Source of the DNA: Paenacidovorax caeni | GTDB lineage: Bacteria; Pseudomonadota; Gammaproteobacteria; Burkholderiales; Burkholderiaceae_C | DNA: 64,000 bases | Assembly (NCBI RefSeq): GCF_001298675.1 | Contig: NZ_CYIG01000004.1 | Location: forward strand, 1-64,000 | Direction of reading: 5' to 3' | Shown here: in pieces, positions 59,235 through 64,000 of the stretch | Numbering within the stretch: the first letter of the stretch is position 1 | Layout of the letters: each line of letters starts with the position of its first letter | Translations under genes and position numbers: made by a program | Notes under the pieces: model-generated | Told to the model about the DNA's origin: nothing | Database searches by the model: none | The model's input: only the letters and a program-made list of their open reading frames with translations

Positions 59235-60419
59235 TTAGCCTGGCACGCGCACCCAGCCTTCCATCAGGATGCGGGCGCTGCGGCTCATCACGGCCTTGGT
59301 CACCGTCCACTGGCCGTTGACCTGCCGGGCCTCGGCGCCCACGCGCAGCAGGCCCGAGGGGTGGCCAAAGCGCACCACCGGACGTGCGCCCCCGGCGGCC
59401 TGGCTGACCAGCGTGCCAGGAATGGCCGCCGCCGTGCCAATGGCCACGGCGCAGGTGCCCATCATGGCGTGGTGCAGCTTGCCCATGGACAGGGCGCGCA
59501 CCAGCAAGTCCACCTCTGCCGCCGCGATGGCTTTGCCGCTGGACGCGGTGTAGTCCTTGGGCGGGCTGACGAAAGCGATTTTGGGCGTGTGCTGGCGCGT
59601 CGCCGCTTGCTCGGGCGTTTGGATCAGGCCCATGCGCAGCGCGCCGGCAACGCGGATTCGCTCAAAGCGCGCCAGCTGCGCCGCGTCGCCGTTGATGTCC
59701 TCGCGCAGCTCCGTGCCCTGGTAGCCAAGATCGGCCGCGTTGATGAACACGGTGGGAATGCCCGCGTTGATCAGCGTGGCCGGCAAGCTGCCCACGCCGG
59801 GCACCTCCAACGTATCGACCAGGTTGCCGGTCGGGAACATGGCACCGCCCTCCTCGCCATCGTCCGACGGGTCGATGAACTCCAGCACGATTTCCGCCGC
59901 CGGAAAAGTCACGCCATCCAGCGCGAAGTCGCCGGTTTCCTGTACCTGCCCGCCCGTCACCGGCACGTGGGCAATGATGGTCTTGCCGATGTTGGCCTGC
60001 CAGATGCGCACAGCACAGGTGCCGTTGGCGGGGATGCGGCTGGCATCCACCAAACCCGCGTGAATGGCAAAAGCCCCGGCGGCGGTGGAGAGGTTGCCGC
60101 AGTTGCCGCTCCAGTCGACAAAGTCCTGGTCGATGGACACCTGGCCGTAGAGGTAGTCCACATCGTGCCCGGGGCGCGTGCTTTTCGAGAGGATGACGCA
60201 CTTGCTGGTGCTGGACGTGGCGCCGCCCATGCCGTCAATGTGCGCGCCGTAGGGGTCGGGGCTGCCGATGACGCGCTGCAGCAGCTTGTCGCGCGCCGGG
60301 CCGGGCTGCTGCGCGGCTTCGGGCAGGTCTTGCAGGCGAAAAAACACGCCCTTGCTGGTGCCGCCGCGCATATAGGTGGCGGCAATGCGCAGGGGCGGAA
60401 GGTGCTGGGTCATATCCAT
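59235..60419 (-). CDS. prpF: 2-methylaconitate isomerase PrpF
   Basis: Diaminopimelate-epimerase-fold isomerase, 394 residues, converting trans- to cis-2-methylaconitate after AcnD. The family motifs YMRGGTSKGVFF at the N-terminus and GAMFPTGNLVDTLEVPG in the middle are present. Its partner acnD is immediately upstream. Start ATG at 60419, with a second in-frame ATG two codons later. Confidence 0.94.
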   Translation of the reverse strand: MDMTQHLPPLRIAATYMRGGTSKGVFFRLQDLPEAAQQPGPARDKLLQRVIGSPDPYGAHIDGMGGATSSTSKCVILSKSTRPGHDVDYLYGQVSIDQDFVDWSGNCGNLSTAAGAFAIHAGLVDASRIPANGTCAVRIWQANIGKTIIAHVPVTGGQVQETGDFALDGVTFPAAEIVLEFIDPSDDGEEGGAMFPTGNLVDTLEVPGVGSLPATLINAGIPTVFINAADLGYQGTELREDINGDAAQLARFERIRVAGALRMGLIQTPEQAATRQHTPKIAFVSPPKDYTASSGKAIAAAEVDLLVRALSMGKLHHAMMGTCAVAIGTAAAIPGTLVSQAAGGARPVVRFGHPSGLLRVGAEARQVNGQWTVTKAVMSRSARILMEGWVRVPG

Positions 60420-60462
60420 TTTGATAGCTGCTTGCGCTTGTCTGGTAAGGGTTTAAGCCCGA
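60420..60462. repeat. Dispersed inverted repeat, copy 12
   Basis: TTGATAGCTGCTTGCGCTTG then TCTGGTAAGGGTTTAAGCCC. Its minus strand supplies the TAA stop codon of acnD (60455-60453). Confidence 0.8.
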
Positions 60463-63080
60463 TTCGATGCCAAAAAGTCCTGGGCAAAGCGCTGCAGCAC
60501 GCCGCCCGCTTCGTACACCGAGACTTCCTCGGCCGTGTCCAGGCGGCAGGTCACGGGCACCTGCAGCGTTTCGCCACTGCGCCGGTGAATGCGCAGCGTC
60601 AGTTCGGCACGCGGCTGCAGCGCGCCTTGCACATCGTAGGTTTCGGTGCCATCGAGCCCGAGCGTGCGGCGGTTCACACCGGGCGCAAACTCCAGCGGCA
60701 GCACACCCATGCCAATCAGGTTGGTGCGGTGGATGCGCTCAAAGCCCTCGGCCACCACGGTTTCCACACCCGCCAGGCGCACGCCCTTGGCGGCCCAGTC
60801 GCGACTCGACCCTTGGCCGTAGTCGGCCCCGGCAATGATGATCAGCGGCTGGCGCCGGTTCAGGTAGGCCTCAATCGCTTCCCACATGCGCACCACCTGG
60901 CCCTCGGGCTCAATGCGCGCCAGCGAGCCCTTTTGCACCTGGCCATCGACCACGGCCATCTCGTTGACCAGCTGCGGGTTGGCAAAGGTGGCGCGCATGG
61001 CGGTGAGGTGGTCGCCGCGGTGCGTGGCGTAGGAGTTGAAGTCCTCCTCGGGCAGGCCCATCTTCGCTAGGTATTCGCCCGCCGCGCTGTCGGCCAAGAT
61101 GGCGTTGGAGGGCGACAGGTGGTCGGTGGTGATGTTGTCGCCCAAGAGGGCCAGCGGGCGCATATTTTTCAGCGTGCGCGGGTGCGCGGCCAAAGCGCCC
61201 ACGCCTTCGGTGTCCCAGTACGGCGGGCGGCGAATGTAGGTGGACTGGGCGCGCCAGTCGTACTGCGGCGGCGCCTTGGCACCATCGTCCTGGCGGATGG
61301 CGAACATGGGTTCGTACACGGCGCGGAACTGTTCGGGCTTGACGGCATGGGCCACGATGGCGTCAATTTCTTCGTCGCTGGGCCAGATGTCTTTCAGGCG
61401 GATTTCCTTGCCATCGACGACCGCGAACACATCCTGCTCGATGTCAAAGCGCACCGTTCCCGCGATGGCATAGGCCACCACCAGCGGCGGCGATGCCAGG
61501 AACGCCTGCTTGGCATACGGGTGGATGCGCCCGTCGAAGTTGCGGTTGCCCGAGAGCACGGCCGTGGCGTACAGGTCGCGGTCGATGATCTCCTGCTGGA
61601 TCTTGGGGTCGAGCGCGCCGCTCATGCCGTTGCAGGTGGTGCAGGCAAAGGCGACGATGCCAAAGCCCAGTGCCTCCAGGTCTTGCAACAGGCCCGCTTC
61701 CTTCAAATACAGCTCCACGGCTTTGGAGCCGGGCGCGAGCGACGTTTTCACCCACGGCTTGCGCACCAGCCCCCGGCGGCGGGCGTTGCGCGCCAGCAGC
61801 GCGGCGGCAATCACGTTGCGCGGGTTGCTGGTGTTGGTGCAGCTGGTGATGGCAGCAATGATGACGGCGCCATCGGGCAGCCGGCCCTCGGCCTCGTCGT
61901 CGCGCGCCATTTGCAGCTTCACGGCGCCGGCAATGCCACGCGCCACCAGCGCACTGGTGGGCAGGCGCCGGTGCGGGTTCGATGGCCCGGCCATGTTGCG
62001 CACCACGCTAGCAAGGTCAAACGTCAACGTGCGCTCGTACTGCACCTCGCGCAGCGTGTCGGCCCACAGCCCGGCGGTCTGGGCGTAGGTTTGCACCAGG
62101 CGCACCTGTTCGGGGCTGCGGTCGGTCAGGCGCAGGTAGTCGATGGTTTGTTGGTCGATGTAAAACAGCGCCGCGGTGGCGCCGTATTCGGGGCACATGT
62201 TCGAGATGGTGGCGCGGTCGCCAATCGACAGGCTGCTGGCACCTTCGCCAAAAAACTCCACATACGCGCCCACCACTTTTTCCTGGCGCAAAAACTCCGT
62301 CAGCGCCAATGCAATGTCGGTGGCGGTGATGCCACTTTGGCGCTGGCCCGTGAGCTGCACGCCCACGATGGTGGGCAGGCGCATCCACGAGGCGCGGCCC
62401 AGCATCACGTTCTCAGCTTCAAGCCCGCCCACGCCCACGGCAATCACGCCCAGCGCGTCAACGTGGGGCGTGTGGCTGTCGGTGCCCACGCAAGTGTCGG
62501 GGAAAGCCACGCCATCTTGCACATAGACCACGGGCGACATTTTTTCCAGATTGATCTGGTGCATGATGCCGTTGCCCGCCGGGATCACATCCACATTGGC
62601 AAAGGCTTTTTTTGTCCACTCGATGAAGTGAAAGCGGTCTTCGTTGCGGCGCTCTTCAATGGCGCGGTTTTTGGCAAAGGCGTCAGGCTCAAAACCGCCG
62701 CACTCCACAGCCAGCGAATGATCCACGATGAGCTGCACCGGCACCACCGGGTTGACGGCGGCTGGATCGCCGCCTTCTTTGGCAATCGCGTCGCGCAGCC
62801 CGGCCAGATCTACCAGCGCGGTCTGGCCCAGGATGTCGTGGCAGACCACGCGCACCGGGTACCACGGAAAGTCAAGGTCGCTTTTGCGCTCGATGAGCTG
62901 GCGCAGGTACGCAGGCAGCTGCGCAGGCTCGGCGCGGCGCACCAGGTTTTCGGCGTGTACGCGCGCGGTGTAGGGCAAGGTGGCCCAGGCGCCGGGCTGC
63001 AGCGCCTCGACGGCGGCTTGGGCGTCAAAGTAATCCAGGGCGGTGCCGGGCAGGGGTTTGCGGTGGGCGGTGTTCATCAT
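60453..63080 (-). CDS. acnD: Fe/S-dependent 2-methylcitrate dehydratase AcnD
   Basis: Aconitase-family enzyme of 875 residues dehydrating 2-methylcitrate in propionate breakdown. The cluster cysteines are in ITSCTNTSNPRN and FACTTCNGMSG. The swivel domain carries DNITTDHLSPSNAI and GADYGQGSSRDWAAKG. Pairing with prpF separates it from ordinary aconitase. Its [4Fe-4S] cluster depends on the ISC system, encoded elsewhere in this window. Confidence 0.95.
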   Translation of the reverse strand: MMNTAHRKPLPGTALDYFDAQAAVEALQPGAWATLPYTARVHAENLVRRAEPAQLPAYLRQLIERKSDLDFPWYPVRVVCHDILGQTALVDLAGLRDAIAKEGGDPAAVNPVVPVQLIVDHSLAVECGGFEPDAFAKNRAIEERRNEDRFHFIEWTKKAFANVDVIPAGNGIMHQINLEKMSPVVYVQDGVAFPDTCVGTDSHTPHVDALGVIAVGVGGLEAENVMLGRASWMRLPTIVGVQLTGQRQSGITATDIALALTEFLRQEKVVGAYVEFFGEGASSLSIGDRATISNMCPEYGATAALFYIDQQTIDYLRLTDRSPEQVRLVQTYAQTAGLWADTLREVQYERTLTFDLASVVRNMAGPSNPHRRLPTSALVARGIAGAVKLQMARDDEAEGRLPDGAVIIAAITSCTNTSNPRNVIAAALLARNARRRGLVRKPWVKTSLAPGSKAVELYLKEAGLLQDLEALGFGIVAFACTTCNGMSGALDPKIQQEIIDRDLYATAVLSGNRNFDGRIHPYAKQAFLASPPLVVAYAIAGTVRFDIEQDVFAVVDGKEIRLKDIWPSDEEIDAIVAHAVKPEQFRAVYEPMFAIRQDDGAKAPPQYDWRAQSTYIRRPPYWDTEGVGALAAHPRTLKNMRPLALLGDNITTDHLSPSNAILADSAAGEYLAKMGLPEEDFNSYATHRGDHLTAMRATFANPQLVNEMAVVDGQVQKGSLARIEPEGQVVRMWEAIEAYLNRRQPLIIIAGADYGQGSSRDWAAKGVRLAGVETVVAEGFERIHRTNLIGMGVLPLEFAPGVNRRTLGLDGTETYDVQGALQPRAELTLRIHRRSGETLQVPVTCRLDTAEEVSVYEAGGVLQRFAQDFLASNRA

Positions 63081-63102
63081 GGGGGCGGGCAGGTTTGCTC
63101 TT

Positions 63103-63197
63103 TTTTTATGAGCTGCTTGCGCTTTCTGGGCGGTACTTTCAGAATGAAAACAGGCTGAAAACCTTACCCATCAAGCGCAAGCAGCTATGGTTTTTTC
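63103..63197. repeat. Dispersed inverted repeat, copy 13
   Basis: Arms AGCTGCTTGCGCTTT (63111-63125) and CAAGCGCAAGCAGCT (63172-63186), with a T-run on one flank and TTTTTT on the other. It fills the prpC-acnD gap and could attenuate transcription between them. Confidence 0.85.
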
Positions 63198-63198
63198 T

Positions 63199-64000
63199 TC
63201 AACGGCGCTCTTCGATCGGCACAAACTGCTGGTCTTGCGGGCCGGTGTAGTTGGCGCTGGGGCGGATGATTTTGTTGTCCTGGCGCTGCTCGATCACGTG
63301 CGCGGCCCATCCGCTGGTGCGGGCGATGACGAACAGCGGCGTGAACATGGCGGTGGGCACCTGCATCATGTGGTAGCTCACGGCGCTGAACCAGTCGAGG
63401 TTGGGGAACATGTTTTTCACCTCCCACATCACCTGCTCCAGCCGCTCGGCAATGTCGTACATCTTGGTGCTGCCTGCCGCATCCGACAGGCGCTTGGCCA
63501 CGCCCTTGATGATGACGTTGCGCGGGTCGCTCACGGTGTAGACCGGGTGGCCAAAGCCAATCACCACCTCCTTGGCCTCCACGCGGCGGCGTATGTCGGC
63601 CTCGGCTTCGGCTGGGGTGTCGTAGCGCTTTTGAATTTCAAAGGCCACCTCGTTGGCGCCGCCATGCTTGGGGCCGCGCAGCGCGCCAATCGCGCCCGAG
63701 ATGCTCGAATACATGTCGCTGCCCGTGCCGGCGATGACGCGCGCGGTGAAGGTGCTGGCGTTGAATTCGTGCTCGGCGTACAGGTTGAGCGAGGTGTGCA
63801 TGGCACGCACCCAGTGCGCGGGCGGCTTTTCGCCATGCAGCAGGTGCAAAAAGTGGCCGCCAATCGAGTCGTCCTCCGTCTCCACCTCGATGCGGCGGCC
63901 CGAATTGCTGAAGTGGTACCAGTACAGCAGCATGCTGCCCAGGCTGGCCATCAGGCGGTCGGCAATGTCGCGCGCGCCGGGCAGGTTGTGGTCGTCCTTC
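63199..64000 (-). CDS. prpC: 2-methylcitrate synthase (partial, runs off window)
   Basis: C-terminal 266 or so residues of a citrate-synthase-family enzyme; the gene continues past base 64000. The catalytic His lies in [10 protein letters not shown], and the second His/Asp region is [31 protein letters not shown] and the tail [13 protein letters not shown] match PrpC rather than GltA. It condenses propionyl-CoA with oxaloacetate. First visible gene of the prpC-acnD-prpF run. Confidence 0.9.
   Translation of the reverse strand, partial: KDDHNLPGARDIADRLMASLGSMLLYWYHFSNSGRRIEVETEDDSIGGHFLHLLHGEKPPAHWVRAMHTSLNLYAEHEFNASTFTARVIAGTGSDMYSSISGAIGALRGPKHGGANEVAFEIQKRYDTPAEAEADIRRRVEAKEVVIGFGHPVYTVSDPRNVIIKGVAKRLSDAAGSTKMYDIAERLEQVMWEVKNMFPNLDWFSAVSYHMMQVPTAMFTPLFVIARTSGWAAHVIEQRQDNKIIRPSANYTGPQDQQFVPIEERR

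Noticed and set aside
61119-63158. 679-residue open frame opposite acnD
   Set aside because: Antisense shadow of an enzyme with intact aconitase motifs.

Overview
The window looks like core chromosome of a GC-rich betaproteobacterium of the family Comamonadaceae (Acidovorax, Alicycliphilus, Diaphorobacter or Comamonas type). The assignment rests on the protein flavour, the iscRSUA-hscBA-fdx order, the AcnD/PrpF form of the methylcitrate cycle, the frmR-adhC-fghA cluster, and a short intergenic repeat family that I recall from this family. No rRNA, CRISPR array, prophage or plasmid gene was seen. The only transposase is an IS1380-type gene at the left edge.

Layout: 0.1-1.6 kb IS1380-type element; 1.8-4.6 kb a membrane-bound PAS/GGDEF/EAL c-di-GMP protein; 4.7-4.9 kb two identical tRNA-Val(CAC) genes; 4.9-11.5 kb (minus) dnaQ, fdx, hscA, hscB, iscA, iscU, iscS, iscR; then uvrB divergent from a class I aminotransferase. 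15-21.6 kb is a mixed stretch: LigB-type dioxygenase, CaiB-like protein, cold-shock/DUF1294 protein, lipoprotein, YgiQ. 21.8-27.5 kb is a complete livKHMGF branched-chain amino acid ABC transporter with an IMPACT-family gene attached. 27.6-33.2 kb carries YjfB, an M48 lipoprotein peptidase, an SH3 protein, a CHASE2 adenylate cyclase, EmrE, a sirtuin and RlmB. 33.3-35.7 kb is formaldehyde detoxification (fghA, adhC/frmA, frmR) with recognisable operators. 35.8-44.7 kb holds an ABC ATPase/TesA pair, a DUF2189 protein, MetC, a BON lipoprotein, SulP, a GGDEF-MinD pair and an OsmC-pirin pair. 44.9-48.8 kb is a tightly overlapped FAD oxidoreductase-gluQ-trmB-GGDEF operon. 48.9-58.2 kb has alaS, gabD, an outer-membrane barrel protein, tRNA-Gly(CCC), metE and metR. 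58.3-64 kb is a prpC-acnD-prpF cluster plus an isocitrate-lyase-family enzyme.

The most unusual content is non-coding. A family of short inverted repeats (core arms AGCTGCYWGCGCTT / AAGCGCWRGCAGCT) occurs at least 13 times. Most copies are intergenic. Two lie in frame inside coding sequence (ygiQ, gluQ), two supply stop codons (the DUF1294 gene and acnD), one sits between two FrmR-like operators and appears to supply a -35 element, and one forms a bidirectional terminator. Separately, a 220-bp nested palindrome lies between livK and livH. I found no clearly new multi-gene system; the GGDEF-MinD pair and the tRNA-modification/GGDEF operon are the closest candidates.

Limits: starts were chosen by homology, overlaps and Shine-Dalgarno sites, and several are marked uncertain. 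No database search was possible.
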